Notes under the pieces: model-generated
What the model was told of the DNA's origin: nothing
The model's database searches: none
What the model saw: the letters and a program-made list of their open reading frames with translations, nothing else
Program-made: the position numbers and the translations under genes
From: Anaerosolibacter carboniphilus
Lineage (GTDB): Bacteria; Bacillota; Clostridia; Peptostreptococcales; Thermotaleaceae
Length of the DNA: 34,010 bases
NCBI RefSeq assembly: GCF_014205875.1
Contig: NZ_JACHEN010000043.1
Span: 1 to 34,010 of the forward strand
Direction of reading: 5' to 3'
Shown: positions 1 to 7,946 of the stretch, piece by piece
How the letters are laid out: each line of letters starts with the position of its first letter
Numbering within the stretch: position 1 is the first letter of the stretch

Positions 1-974
1 TTTCCACCATTTCTTATGATCCATGGAACATTTGCAAAAGTTTCCACATTGTTAATATTGGTCGGCTTTTGCCAATATCCTTTTTGAGCAGGAAAGGGCG
101 GTTTTAGCCTAGGCATACCCCTTTCTCCTTCCAAAGATGCAATCAGAGCCGTTTCTTCTCCACAAACAAAAGCACCAGCTCCCGCTTTAATTCTTATATC
201 AAAATCAAATCTATTTCCTTCAAATAGGTTCTTCCCTAAAAAACCCTTATCTTTCGCCTGTTGAATTGCCTTTTTAAGGCGTAATATGGCAAGAGGATAC
301 TCTGCTCTTACATAAATAATCCCTTCTGTCGCCCCTATGGCGTATCCAGCAATCAACATTCCTTCGATTACGCTATGAGAATCCCCCTCCAGAATGCTTC
401 TATCCATAAAAGCCCCTGGATCACCTTCGTCCGCATTACAAACGATGTACTTCGGTGTGTCTATAGACTGTCTGGCAGCATTCCATTTGAACCATGTAGG
501 AAATCCTGCGCCTCCCCTTCCTCTAAGTCCGGAGGTTTTTATCACTTCAATAACTTCCTGGGGATTCATTTTGGTTACGCATTGTTCAATCCCTTGATAT
601 CCACCCCTTTCAATATACGCCTCTATATTTTCCGGATCCATCACACCACAGTTCCTCAAAGCAATACGTTTTTGTTTCTGCAAATTCCTTTCATCACCAT
701 CGGACATCATATATTGATCAAGCTTTCTAGCTTTCTTGATAGTTTCTTCAATGATTTCTTCCACCATCTCAGGTGTTACTTTTGTATAAGTAGTTTTGTT
801 TCCATCATCATCCATTATGTCGATAATAGGCTCTAAATAACACATTCCTATACACCCGGTAGACATTAACTCTATATTTAAATTTTTGTTTTTTATCTGT
901 TCTCCAAATTCCATAAACACTTTATTTGCTCCAGCAGCAATTCCACAGCTCCCTTGCCCTACAATCACCTTCAT
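1..974 (-). CDS. nuoF: NuoF/HydB-like NADH-binding flavoprotein subunit, 3' end outside window
   Basis: About 324 N-terminal residues are visible; the gene runs off the left edge. Residues 1 to about 90 form a thioredoxin-like [2Fe-2S] domain (Cys in GQGSCGI and in STGCIGMCYLEP). The NuoF core follows, with the glycine-rich FMN/NADH segment SGLRGRGGAGFPTW, then NADEGDPGAFMDRS and GAGAFVCGEETALIAS. In this family the subunit oxidises or reduces NAD(P)(H) and passes electrons over FMN and Fe-S clusters. The extra N-terminal domain is typical of HydB/HndC proteins of multimeric FeFe hydrogenases or formate dehydrogenases rather than complex I. The start lies 3 nt after the nuoE stop, with its AAGGAGG site inside the nuoE 3' end, so the two are translated as a unit. 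A catalytic hydrogenase subunit would lie beyond the left edge; that is inference. Confidence 0.93.
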   Translation of the reverse strand, partial: MKVIVGQGSCGIAAGANKVFMEFGEQIKNKNLNIELMSTGCIGMCYLEPIIDIMDDDGNKTTYTKVTPEMVEEIIEETIKKARKLDQYMMSDGDERNLQKQKRIALRNCGVMDPENIEAYIERGGYQGIEQCVTKMNPQEVIEVIKTSGLRGRGGAGFPTWFKWNAARQSIDTPKYIVCNADEGDPGAFMDRSILEGDSHSVIEGMLIAGYAIGATEGIIYVRAEYPLAILRLKKAIQQAKDKGFLGKNLFEGNRFDFDIRIKAGAGAFVCGEETALIASLEGERGMPRLKPPFPAQKGYWQKPTNINNVETFANVPWIIRNGG

Positions 975-977
975 AAA

Positions 978-1505
978 CTAAGCCTCCTTAGCTTCTTTTT
1001 GCTTTATTGCTTGAATAATTTCCTTCACTGTATCCAGTGTCAGTTTTCCGTGGGTTTCTCCATTGATCATCATTACCGGAGAAAGGCTGCAACAGCCAAG
1101 GCAAGCCACATTGCTTAAAGTGAAAAGACCATCCTCAGTGGTTTCACCTTCTTTGATTTTTAATTCTTCACGCAAAGCTTGCTCTATACCTTTTGATCCA
1201 TTTACATGACATGCTGTACCTTGACACAACATAACTAGATATTTTCCTATTGGTTTCAAACGAAATTGTGTATAAAAAGTTGCTACTCCATGTATTTTTG
1301 CAGCCTTTATTCCAGTGTTCTCTGCAATATAATTCAATGCTTGCATCGGTAAATAATTATAGTACTCTTGAACCTCTTGCAAAATACTAATCAAACTACC
1401 TTGTGTTCCATTATATTTGTCCAATATCGATGTTAGCTTGCTCAAGTCTACCTGCGAATTCTTCATTTGCAATTTTACGTCTTTCTTTAAACTGCAACAG
1501 TCCAT
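978..1505 (-). CDS. nuoE: NuoE/HydC-like [2Fe-2S] subunit
   Basis: A 175-residue thioredoxin-fold [2Fe-2S] protein of the 24-kDa NADH dehydrogenase subunit family. The cluster ligands are visible as CQGTAC in the middle and CLGCC near the C-terminus, the classic C-x4-C plus C-x3-C set. The helical N-terminal half (LISILQEVQEYYNYLP) is typical for NuoE/HydC. It pairs with the NuoF-like protein encoded directly downstream and transfers electrons between NAD(P)H/FMN and a partner such as an FeFe hydrogenase. An in-frame TTG lies 18 nt upstream, but GGGAG sits 8 nt before the ATG at 1505, so I chose the ATG. It is the first gene of its transcript. Confidence 0.93.
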   Translation of the reverse strand: MDCCSLKKDVKLQMKNSQVDLSKLTSILDKYNGTQGSLISILQEVQEYYNYLPMQALNYIAENTGIKAAKIHGVATFYTQFRLKPIGKYLVMLCQGTACHVNGSKGIEQALREELKIKEGETTEDGLFTLSNVACLGCCSLSPVMMINGETHGKLTLDTVKEIIQAIKQKEAKEA

Positions 1506-1619
1506 ATTCTCCACTCCCTTCAATATTCAAATCCATTTAGTATTCCGCTGATAACGATTGTGCAACAACGTGCCATTACAGCCGTGTTAATTTTTAGATA
1601 ATTCTAAATTTTTAGCTAT

Positions 1620-1648
1620 ATCATATCACGCTTTACTTTGTGTGTAAA
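1620..1648 (-). promoter_or_regulatory. promoter of nuoEF
   Basis: On the minus strand TTTACA (1648-1643), a 17-nt spacer and TATGAT (1625-1620) form a good housekeeping promoter about 115 nt before nuoE. A TAAACTT/AAGTTTA inverted repeat with a 16-nt spacer begins at the -35 element (about 1645-1674) and could bind a regulator. The remainder of 1506-1821 is AT-rich and holds only the terminator of the next gene. Confidence 0.6.
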
Positions 1649-1726
1649 CTTGTTTATATTTTAATTAAGTTTATACTTTTTTTAATTTCCCTTCTTGTTT
1701 TTACTTTAGCTAAAGAACTCCATAAA

Positions 1727-1753
1727 CGAAAAAGCCACTCATTTGAGTGGTTT
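1727..1753 (-). terminator. intrinsic terminator after the DUF3841-like gene
   Basis: CCACTC and GAGTGG (1735-1740 with 1745-1750) form a tight stem with a 4-nt loop; read on the minus strand it is followed by CTTTTTCG. It lies about 70 nt beyond the stop at 1822. Confidence 0.7.
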
Positions 1754-1821
1754 CATATTTATATATAAGTATTATGTGCTATTCATCATAATCAATCTAG
1801 ATATTTTCTATATGCTTAACG

Positions 1822-2409
1822 CTATAGCACATCTACGATCCATTCTTTTTTGATTTCCCATAAGGTAGCTTGGGTTGTTTTTGTAATAGATAAGTTATTT
1901 TCAAAAATTCTTTCCCAACTTTTTACGATCTTATTTCTCAATATTGGATAAAAATTCCCTTTATGCCCCATATACAAGGCGGATTCATCTCCAATATTAT
2001 ATCTTTTGAGTTCCTTGTTATAAAGTTCTTCATCTTCATCGTTCAAAGGTACATACCAATAATTCATTACATACCCCCACTTTTCTGAGTCTGTAAATAC
2101 AGCATATTTTTTCTCCACTTCTAACGCCAGTACAATTGTACCCTCCGTTGGTTGAAGCATCAACTCGGAAGATGTGGAAAGCCAAATTGGATATTCTACA
2201 CCTTCAGGCCTCTCAACAATTTTTTCTGCCCGTTTCACATACCAATCATATACATGCAGATAGTAATCTGATAGCGTATCTAGTTTTTGTGTAATATATT
2301 CTTTTTTAATACGATATACGCCCTTCTGCTCCAGTTCTTTTAGCACATTTTCATGCTGTCTCGTCCAAAGTTTCACTTTCTCATCAATGATGCAGTTTTG
2401 ATTTTTCAT
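1822..2409 (-). CDS. DUF3841-like protein
   Basis: A soluble 195-residue protein rich in Trp, Tyr, Glu and Lys, with no signal peptide or membrane segment. The N-terminal KLWTRQHENVLKELEQKGVY and the central VLALEVEKKYAVFTDSEKWG match my recollection of DUF3841, a family of unknown function found in Firmicutes. I see no catalytic motif. It begins with ATG behind AAAAAAGGAAGG and is a single gene between two terminators, so its position downstream of grdA need not be functional. The family assignment is from memory and should be treated as probable; the coding call itself is firm. Confidence 0.8.
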   Translation of the reverse strand: MKNQNCIIDEKVKLWTRQHENVLKELEQKGVYRIKKEYITQKLDTLSDYYLHVYDWYVKRAEKIVERPEGVEYPIWLSTSSELMLQPTEGTIVLALEVEKKYAVFTDSEKWGYVMNYWYVPLNDEDEELYNKELKRYNIGDESALYMGHKGNFYPILRNKIVKSWERIFENNLSITKTTQATLWEIKKEWIVDVL

Positions 2410-2459
2410 AATCAGCCTTCCTTTTTTGGCTTGATTTCATAAGCATGATTCGAATACTT

Positions 2460-2494
2460 ATAAAATAAATGGGTGATGTACCCACCACCCATTT
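2460..2494 (-). terminator. intrinsic terminator after grdA
   Basis: AAATGGGTG (2468-2476) pairs perfectly over 9 bp with CACCCATTT (2486-2494). On the minus strand it is followed by ATTTTAT. It closes the trxA-grdA transcript. Confidence 0.8.
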
Positions 2495-2539
2495 ACCACA
2501 TTCCTCTAATTGCTACGCTAACAGCTTAAACTCTTAACT

Positions 2540-3010
2540 TTAGAATTTGCAGAATTGTTCTCTCATAGATGACATTTCAGCGATAATGGAATCAACATCT
2601 AGAACCATTTCCATCATACCGATTTGTTCATCATATACAGCTGGATCAACTGCTTCTTTGAATTCTGCATCTACCGCATGGTATACTCTGAGTCCTAACT
2701 GGACTCCTGCCAATGAACCTGCATATGTAGGGTCTCCATTTGTTACTGTTTCAGCAGCTAAGCCTGCAGCTTCTGCTTCAGCAGCACCAAGAAGAACGAT
2801 AATATTTTCAGCACCGTACTTCTCTGTCATAGCTTTTACCCTATTTTGATTCTCCAGGTCCATTGCTCCTGCAGCCGTTCAGACAAAGCACTCAGTAGCA
2901 GAAAATACTACCTCAGCTCCTGTTCCTTTTAGGCATTCTTCCATTGCAGGACCTGGTATACCATCTCTGTCACCAATGATGATGACTTTTTTGCCATCGA
3001 ACATACTCAT
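2540..3010 (-). CDS. grdA: glycine/sarcosine/betaine reductase complex selenoprotein A (in-frame UGA = Sec44)
   Basis: Read through one in-frame TGA (2881-2879) this is a 156-residue GrdA. Sec44 lies in the motif ECFVUTAAGAMDLENQ, the hallmark CxxU site of the family. The N-terminus (MFDGKKVIIIGDRDGIPGPA) and the Ala-rich LLGAAEAEAAGLAAETV are also characteristic. In glycine reductase, GrdA's selenocysteine takes the carboxymethyl group from the substrate-specific GrdB and hands it to GrdC/D, yielding acetyl phosphate; thioredoxin then re-reduces it. The start ATG at 3010 lies 24 nt after trxA, behind GAGAGG. The rest of the complex (grdB, grdC, grdD, grdE) is not in the window. A conventional gene caller would report only the part after the TGA (2540-2863). 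Confidence 0.96.
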
Positions 3011-3034
3011 GGTTACCATCCTCTCTTATCTCTT

Positions 3035-3355
3035 TTATTTTCTATGCTTATCAAGCATTTCCTCGATGTTAACTTTTGTCGCTGCTTCCTTGGTTACTTC
3101 TTCAATTTTTTGTCCATCCTTATAAAGGGATATGGTTGGCAGACCAAGAATCTTTTGTGATATAGCCAATCTTCTGGCTTGTGTAGTGTTTAGCTTAACA
3201 AACTTCACTTTGCCTTCATATTTAGCAGCCAAGTCTTCCACATCTGGCATCAAGGCCTTACATGGTTCACATCCGTCGCTCCAGTAGTCAACCAATACCA
3301 GACCCGATGCCTCTAATACTTCAGACTGAAACGTATCTTTATCCACTGATAACAT
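3035..3355 (-). CDS. trxA: thioredoxin of the glycine reductase type
   Basis: A 106-residue thioredoxin. The active site is WSDGCEPCK: the GCxxC arrangement (Cys-Glu-Pro-Cys instead of Cys-Gly-Pro-Cys) is characteristic of thioredoxins encoded with glycine reductase in amino-acid-fermenting clostridia. The cis-Pro loop is visible in LGLPTISLYKDGQ. It would reduce the GrdA Cys-Sec pair after each turnover. The ATG at 3355 is preceded by GGGGGTG; the longer reading to 3409 has no ribosome site. A thioredoxin reductase gene, usual next to such trxA genes, is absent here. Confidence 0.92.
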   Translation of the reverse strand: MLSVDKDTFQSEVLEASGLVLVDYWSDGCEPCKALMPDVEDLAAKYEGKVKFVKLNTTQARRLAISQKILGLPTISLYKDGQKIEEVTKEAATKVNIEEMLDKHRK

Positions 3356-3411
3356 GTATTCACCCCCTTTAATCTTTGTACAACACCTACAATATAATCC
3401 TTGTTCCATAC

Positions 3412-3441
3412 ATTATATACTCTTTCAAAGCATAGAATCAA
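3412..3441 (-). promoter_or_regulatory. promoter of trxA-grdA
   Basis: Minus-strand TTGATT (3441-3436), an 18-nt spacer and TATAAT (3417-3412), about 55 nt before the trxA start. Confidence 0.55.
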
Positions 3442-3671
3442 TTATATATACTATCCGTTTAGACCGTTTTCATTATATCATGCTTCAGATAATTTTGTAA
3501 ATTAGTTTATAAAATAGCCCCGTTTTTTAAGCGTATCATTAACATGTTTTGAGTACAGTTCTTTTTAAATAATAAACTACTAATTTTACATTTTGCTGCC
3601 TATAATAAGCTTCTATTGACTATAATAATGATATCTCTTTTAACATAGAAAATCATTATAGCTTTACTGGA

Positions 3672-3700
3672 TTCTTTTTAGATGCTAAATGTGCTATAAT
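3672..3700 (+). promoter_or_regulatory. promoter of the TetR gene
   Basis: A perfect TATAAT (3695-3700) with a weak -35 (TTCTTT, 3672-3677) at 17 nt, 41 nt before the start codon. The rest of the 386-bp divergent region 3356-3741 is very AT-rich and shows no open frame. Confidence 0.5.
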
Positions 3701-3741
3701 GTAAACAAATTTATATTATAAATAGCAGGTGATATTAAGTA

Positions 3742-4401
3742 ATGGATAAAAAAGAAATACAACGAAGACGTATGATGAGTTATTTTATTGATGCCGCAAA
3801 GCAAATTATGGATGCTGAGGGACTGGAATTTGTTTCTGCTAGAAAGGTTGCCGATATAGCTGGTTATAATAGTGCAACCATTTACAATTATTTTGATAAT
3901 TTAGACCATCTTATCTTTTTTGCATCCATGAAATATGTGAAAGAGTATGTAATGGATCTACCTAAATACACCAAAGGTGTACCCAATCCCGTTGAGAAGT
4001 ACTTAAAAATCTGGGAATGTTTTTGTATTCATTCTTTTCATAACCCTAAAATTTATCAATTAATCTTCTTTAACAAGTTTAGTACTTCTTTAAACGATGT
4101 AGTAAAACAATATTATCAAATCTTTCCTGAAGAATTGGACGAGCAAGAGGAAGAATTGATGCCAATGTTATTGGAAAAGAATATATATGCGAGAGATTAT
4201 GCCGCGCTGCAAGCATGTGCTAAACAAGGCTTTATTCAAAAAGAGCATATCTATGAGATTAACGAAATCAATTTATTGATGTATCAAGGTATGCTTCAGA
4301 TAATATTAACTCAACAATTAGATTATCCACTCGAAGAAGCAGTAACACGCATGTTGAAATATATAAAGCAAGTCATGAAATCCTATTATTTAGCTAAATA
4401 A
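3742..4401 (+). CDS. TetR/AcrR-family transcriptional regulator
   Basis: A 219-residue regulator. The N-terminal helix-turn-helix covers about residues 10-55, with the TetR signature in KVADIAGYNSATIYNYFDNLDHLI. The C-terminal all-helical ligand domain (60-219) is not recognisable as a specific subfamily. It starts at ATG 3742 behind AGGTGAT and is transcribed away from trxA-grdA, so it may regulate itself, that operon, or distant genes; no obvious palindromic operator was found. It is followed by a strong bidirectional terminator. Confidence 0.88.
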   Translation: MDKKEIQRRRMMSYFIDAAKQIMDAEGLEFVSARKVADIAGYNSATIYNYFDNLDHLIFFASMKYVKEYVMDLPKYTKGVPNPVEKYLKIWECFCIHSFHNPKIYQLIFFNKFSTSLNDVVKQYYQIFPEELDEQEEELMPMLLEKNIYARDYAALQACAKQGFIQKEHIYEINEINLLMYQGMLQIILTQQLDYPLEEAVTRMLKYIKQVMKSYYLAK

Positions 4402-4461
4402 TGATAATTTTCATCTTATCCTTATTGCAGATTGATCTATGGATATCTTATTAATAAAAGA

Positions 4462-4527
4462 AGAACCTCTTTTGCTTTAATGGAATTAGGCTAATACCCC
4501 ATTACAAAGGAGGTTCTGTTTTATTTT
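4462..4527. terminator. bidirectional terminator between tetR and the chemoreceptor gene
   Basis: AGAACCTC (4462-4469) pairs with GAGGTTCT (4510-4517), and the stem extends inward through AT pairs. T-rich tracts follow on both strands, so it can end both convergent genes. Confidence 0.75.
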
Positions 4528-4597
4528 CTAAAACAAGATTTTAACTAAAAAGAGTCTTAAAGTTTGGTGGCCGAGGTCAAGATCGGATGGTTATAAT

Positions 4598-6310
4598 TTA
4601 AATAACAAATTTTTGTATCATGGCATTTAGCTTTTCAGCAAGCTCAGCTTGGGACTGGGCAACTTTAGATACTTCCTCGATGGCATCTGCAACTTGAGAT
4701 GTATTGTCTGTAATTACATGGACACTTGCTGTTGTTTCTTCTGAAGTAGCAGACACAGACTCAATTGCAATTCCCACTTGCTCAATGACATTCGCAATGT
4801 TCTTCGCACTATCCTTAAAATTATCTGTCAGATTTCCAATATATTCAGCATCATTTTTATATTGAATACCTGTACTTACAAGGGCTTCATAATCCTTGTA
4901 GACCTTTTCATCAATAAATTGAAGTATCTCTCTCGCATTAATGGATAGGTTATCAAACGCCGAATAAACTTGCTTCGTAATATTTTGAATATCAGTGACA
5001 GTTCTAGAAGAAGCCTCTGCAAGCTTACGAACTTCTCCTGCTACAACTGCAAATCCTCTTCCAGATTCCCCAGCCCTTGCTGCCTCTATCGCTGCATTCA
5101 AAGCTAGAAGATTAATCTGATGAGAAATGCTCGCTATATCATCCGCCATCGTTTCAATCTCTTCTACAACTTTTCCTGCCTCAATGGCTTGAACAATTTT
5201 ATTTTGTTTTTCCTGATATAACGTAACTGCATCTTTTTTTGATTGCTCTGCATTTTGTCTCATCGTTTCAGCTCTCGATAGAATTTCTAAAACTGAAGTA
5301 TTCCCCTGCATCGCTTTTTCCACAAGCTTATCTGATGTGGTAGAAACTTCTTGACTTGAAGCATTTATTTCTTCTAACGAAGCACTGTTATCTTCCATAC
5401 CTTGCGCAATTCCCTGGGTTGAAATACTGATATTTTGCATTTGCGCCAATACTTCTTCCGTAGTAGCAGATAACTCCTGGCTAGAAGCGCTCATATCTGC
5501 AGAATTCATAGCAATATCTTTTATAAGATCCTGTGTGTTCACTACCGCCTTATTTAACGACACCGCTAGAACGCCTAGTTCATCTTTTGAACGGATGTCC
5601 ACTTGCTTTGTCAAGTCTCCCCTTGCTATGGTTTCTGCAAGGTTGACACATTTTTTAAGTGGAGATGTAATCATTCGAGTTAGTAATATACCTAGAGATA
5701 TAGCTAGAATGGTTGCAATCCCAATCAGTACTGCCATTGCTCTAGTCGCATCTTTAAATCTAGCATTACTTTCCTTACTTATTTCACTAGCTACTTCTTT
5801 ATTCAGCTCGATTAAATTATGTAATGATGCCTGTGTCTTATCTCCTAGCGCATTTAGGATCTGAAACTCTTTAAATGCTTCTTCTGTTTTATTTTCCTTC
5901 ATCAATGCTAAATACCGGTCTTGTGATAATCTATATGCCGATAAATCTTCTTGAAATATACCCAGCAGATCTTTTTCCTTGTCTGTCAGATCCATACTAA
6001 CATATGCCTTTATAAGCGTATTGTTTTCCTCTCTTGCTCTGTTTAAAGTATTCATAACCTCTGAAATGCTTTTATTATTTCCTTCCATCAATAGCTGAGA
6101 GAAGCTCAGTCTAATTTCCAGAACATTTTTCCGAACATCTGCGATTTGTTGGATAGGAAGCAATCTATTAGAATACATACGCATATTGTCATCATTAATT
6201 TTGCTCATATTGCTAATTCCTATGTATCCTACCAGGACAATAATGAAAGTGATAACAAGAAATGCCGTAATCAATTTAATACCTATTTTTAAATTTCTAT
6301 ACCACTGCAT
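4598..6310 (-). CDS. methyl-accepting chemotaxis protein with four-helix-bundle sensor
   Basis: A 570-residue receptor. The N-terminus has a membrane helix at about 11-32 (LITAFLVITFIIVLVGYIGI), a helical periplasmic-type sensor of the 4HB_MCP class to about 190, a second membrane helix (AVLIGIATILAISLGILL), a HAMP linker with LTRMITSPLKKCVNLAETIA, and a long coiled-coil signalling domain. The kinase-control hairpin is clear: INLLALNAAIEAARAGESGR followed by GFAVVAGEVRKLAE. It would signal through CheA/CheW; the ligand is unknown. There is no C-terminal CheR-tethering pentapeptide. GTG at 6319 overlaps the ribosome site AAGGGGTGG, so ATG at 6310 is the better start. It follows a small coiled-coil gene by 36 nt. 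Confidence 0.95.
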   Translation of the reverse strand: MQWYRNLKIGIKLITAFLVITFIIVLVGYIGISNMSKINDDNMRMYSNRLLPIQQIADVRKNVLEIRLSFSQLLMEGNNKSISEVMNTLNRAREENNTLIKAYVSMDLTDKEKDLLGIFQEDLSAYRLSQDRYLALMKENKTEEAFKEFQILNALGDKTQASLHNLIELNKEVASEISKESNARFKDATRAMAVLIGIATILAISLGILLTRMITSPLKKCVNLAETIARGDLTKQVDIRSKDELGVLAVSLNKAVVNTQDLIKDIAMNSADMSASSQELSATTEEVLAQMQNISISTQGIAQGMEDNSASLEEINASSQEVSTTSDKLVEKAMQGNTSVLEILSRAETMRQNAEQSKKDAVTLYQEKQNKIVQAIEAGKVVEEIETMADDIASISHQINLLALNAAIEAARAGESGRGFAVVAGEVRKLAEASSRTVTDIQNITKQVYSAFDNLSINAREILQFIDEKVYKDYEALVSTGIQYKNDAEYIGNLTDNFKDSAKNIANVIEQVGIAIESVSATSEETTASVHVITDNTSQVADAIEEVSKVAQSQAELAEKLNAMIQKFVI

Positions 6311-6346
6311 ATATGCCACCCCTTATCACGTTATTCGTTCCTTTTT

Positions 6347-6655
6347 CTAGCTTCGTGCCCTTACATACTCTTTAAAGCATACATACCTTTCATCGATTAT
6401 CTTTAATTTGAGCAATAGATTTCTTAAAAGATCTTCTTGATCCTGGACGTCATATTCTATATGCGTTCTTTCATCCGTATTGGTTATCTTAGCCAGAGTA
6501 TCCTTTAATTTGTCCACTTTTTCTCTCAAAGCAGATACATTTTTAGTAACGATTTTCATTTCTTCCTGAAGATATTCATCGGTCCCATCAATTCCTAAGT
6601 CCTTTATCATATCTCTTATTGTCTCATAATGTCTTCTATATATCTTCATATCCAT
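6347..6655 (-). CDS. small coiled-coil protein, unrecognised
   Basis: A 102-residue, highly charged and almost entirely helical protein; heptad-like Leu/Val spacing runs through about 30-85 (VSALREKVDKLKDTLAKI). It has no signal peptide, membrane segment or metal motif. GGAGG lies 9 nt before the ATG. It ends 36 nt before the chemoreceptor start and is probably co-transcribed with it, so a role linked to that receptor is possible, but I recognise no family and assign no function. Confidence 0.7.
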   Translation of the reverse strand: MDMKIYRRHYETIRDMIKDLGIDGTDEYLQEEMKIVTKNVSALREKVDKLKDTLAKITNTDERTHIEYDVQDQEDLLRNLLLKLKIIDERYVCFKEYVRARS

Positions 6656-6935
6656 CTTCCTCGGCCTCCGTTCCCAAAATGTATTAAAGCTGCTTGCCTT
6701 TGAAACATATTCTTATGTATAAGGCTAACATAACCCTATTTTTGTGTCTGTGACTTCAATCACATACATGGATATAGATTTGAACTTCTAGATTTTCACA
6801 TGAATATCTAAAATGAATTTACTTGAAGAAAATCTAAATCTAGAAAATAAAAATAAATCGAGTTGCTTAAAATATAAAAGTAAATGAATCTTAATCAAAG
6901 TGGACTATCGTCAGAAAAAACAGGGAGGATTGCCA

Positions 6936-7175
6936 ATGGATTTAAAGATCTTAGAACATGTATGCTGAAGTGGTAGTGAAATGGAGCCCATCGTTGATGC
7001 GGCACTTGCAAAACTAGGCTTAAATATTGATTTCCAAATTATTAGTGATGCTAGAGATATTGTTAAACACGGCGTTATGAACGCGCCAGCTCTACTTGTG
7101 AATGGCACTGTGGCAGTTGCTGGCAGAATTCCTACCGTCGATGAAGTAGTAGAAATCATTAAAAGATCCCAATAA
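6936..7175 (+). CDS. thioredoxin-fold selenoprotein with adjacent Cys10-Sec11
   Basis: An ATG at 6936 with GGGAGGA 6 nt upstream opens a frame interrupted by one TGA (6966-6968). Reading it as selenocysteine gives a 79-residue protein: MDLKILEHVCUSGSEMEP, then a typical small thioredoxin-like domain with GVMNAPALLVNGTVAVAGRI (cis-Pro loop) and IPTVDEVVEIIK. This matches the 'redox-active disulfide protein 2' type, which normally carries CPxC at this place; here Cys10 aligns with the first Cys, Sec11 with the Pro, and Gly13 with the second Cys. The organism uses Sec (grdA). If the TGA were a true stop, the strong ribosome site would serve a 10-residue peptide and the conserved fold would lack its first strand. 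It probably reduces a disulfide, peroxide or metal(loid); the substrate is unknown. Confidence 0.82.
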
Positions 7176-7276
7176 TTTCCGTAGGTGTTGCAGCTGATAT
7201 TTAGCCTTCACTATATTTTTCAGGCTGCATCGAATGTTACGAATAAGCTTTCATAGTCCTTTTCTAAGTATATTAG

Positions 7277-7435
7277 AGGTCCCTGTGTCGCAAAGTAGAT
7301 AACGGTTCACTCTAAAATGCCCATGCGGCACAAGAAGCAGACTGTGCAACATCTGTTCCAGAAACGCAAGGCTAACGCATCTAAAAGTAGGACCTGCTAG
7401 ATAAGATAGTTTAATCTGGCAGGCTCTATTTTTTT
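7277..7435 (+). ncRNA. candidate structured RNA or riboswitch-like element
   Basis: This 318-bp intergenic stretch has no open frame but good secondary structure. AGGTCC (7277-7282) can close on GGACCT (7390-7395); inside, GTGTCGCA (7285-7292) pairs with TGCGGCAC (7324-7331). A segment GCAAC-[TCTG TTC CAGA]-AACGCAAGGC followed by CTAA and TAGG is reminiscent of the GEMM (c-di-GMP-I) core, though not a clean match. The closing GGACCT overlaps the 5' arm of the terminator at 7393-7435, so the two folds exclude each other, as in riboswitches. No plus-strand gene follows, so it may be a stand-alone RNA or the 3' region of the selenoprotein transcript. Confidence 0.3.
7393..7435 (+). terminator. 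intrinsic terminator
   Basis: CCTGCTAGAT (7393-7402) pairs with ATCTGGCAGG (7414-7423), 10 bp with one G-U, followed by seven T (7429-7435). It ends transcripts from the selenoprotein side. Confidence 0.75.
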
Positions 7436-7493
7436 AGATGTATAAAAGGAACTATGGTAAGCTATGATCTAAGGAATCATTTGTATCTCAATA

Positions 7494-7946
7494 CTAGAAC
7501 CTTTCTAGTTCATCATAGATTGCTCTAAACAATTGCGGTGTTTTTTGAGATCTTTGGGAAACTTCAATCCCTCGTTCAATTTTGACAGTTGCCGTCGTAT
7601 CACTTTTCACTTCTATTACATCAATCTGCAGCCCTACCATATGTTGATTTCCTTCCATCGATTCTTTTATTATTGCGGCTTCTCCTTTTATACTTAAAGC
7701 TATATCGCCCTCGGCAAGTAGTGATATCATTACTCTACCATCATGCTTAATATTTTCATAGGCTTGATGTCCCCTTGCAATACATGCATAGATTTTAGAC
7801 GGTGATGGAATTTTTACTAAGTTAATTGGCGTTGTATGGGGAAAACCTGTTTCACAATTTATCGTTGCCAGCACCATAAACGCATTTTCTTTATTGATGA
7901 ATTCTATGGCTTCCTGTGGGATTTCACTTCCTAATATTCTTGACAT
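7494..7946 (-). CDS. pyridoxamine 5'-phosphate oxidase-like FMN split-barrel protein
   Basis: A 150-residue single-domain split-barrel protein. The N-terminal EAIEFINKENAFMVLATIN, then GFPHTTPINLVKI and IYACIARGHQAYENIKHDGR, are the usual FMN-binding strand-loop pattern of the PNPOx-like superfamily. True PNPOx enzymes are longer, so this is one of the many small flavin- or heme-binding relatives with unknown substrate. ATG at 7946 follows AAGGAGG. It is the last of a three-gene minus-strand set with the DUF1450 protein and the FAD oxidoreductase, but a terminator separates them, so it is likely an independent unit. Confidence 0.82.
   Translation of the reverse strand: MSRILGSEIPQEAIEFINKENAFMVLATINCETGFPHTTPINLVKIPSPSKIYACIARGHQAYENIKHDGRVMISLLAEGDIALSIKGEAAIIKESMEGNQHMVGLQIDVIEVKSDTTATVKIERGIEVSQRSQKTPQLFRAIYDELERF

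Noticed and set aside
375..836. Plus-strand frames of 153 and 67 codons
   Set aside because: They lie opposite the nuoF coding strand, which has clear NuoF motifs.
2540..2863. A 107-codon gene starting MDLENQNRVK as an independent protein
   Set aside because: It is the part of grdA after the selenocysteine codon; the upstream frame carries the family's N-terminus, ribosome site and CFVU motif.
6911..7159. Antisense 82-codon frame on the minus strand
   Set aside because: Shadow of the selenoprotein gene, with low-complexity Ser/Thr composition and no ribosome site.
6981..7175. A 64-codon gene starting MEPIVDAALAK
   Set aside because: It would lack the first strand and active site of the thioredoxin fold and has no ribosome site; the read-through start at 6936 explains it.
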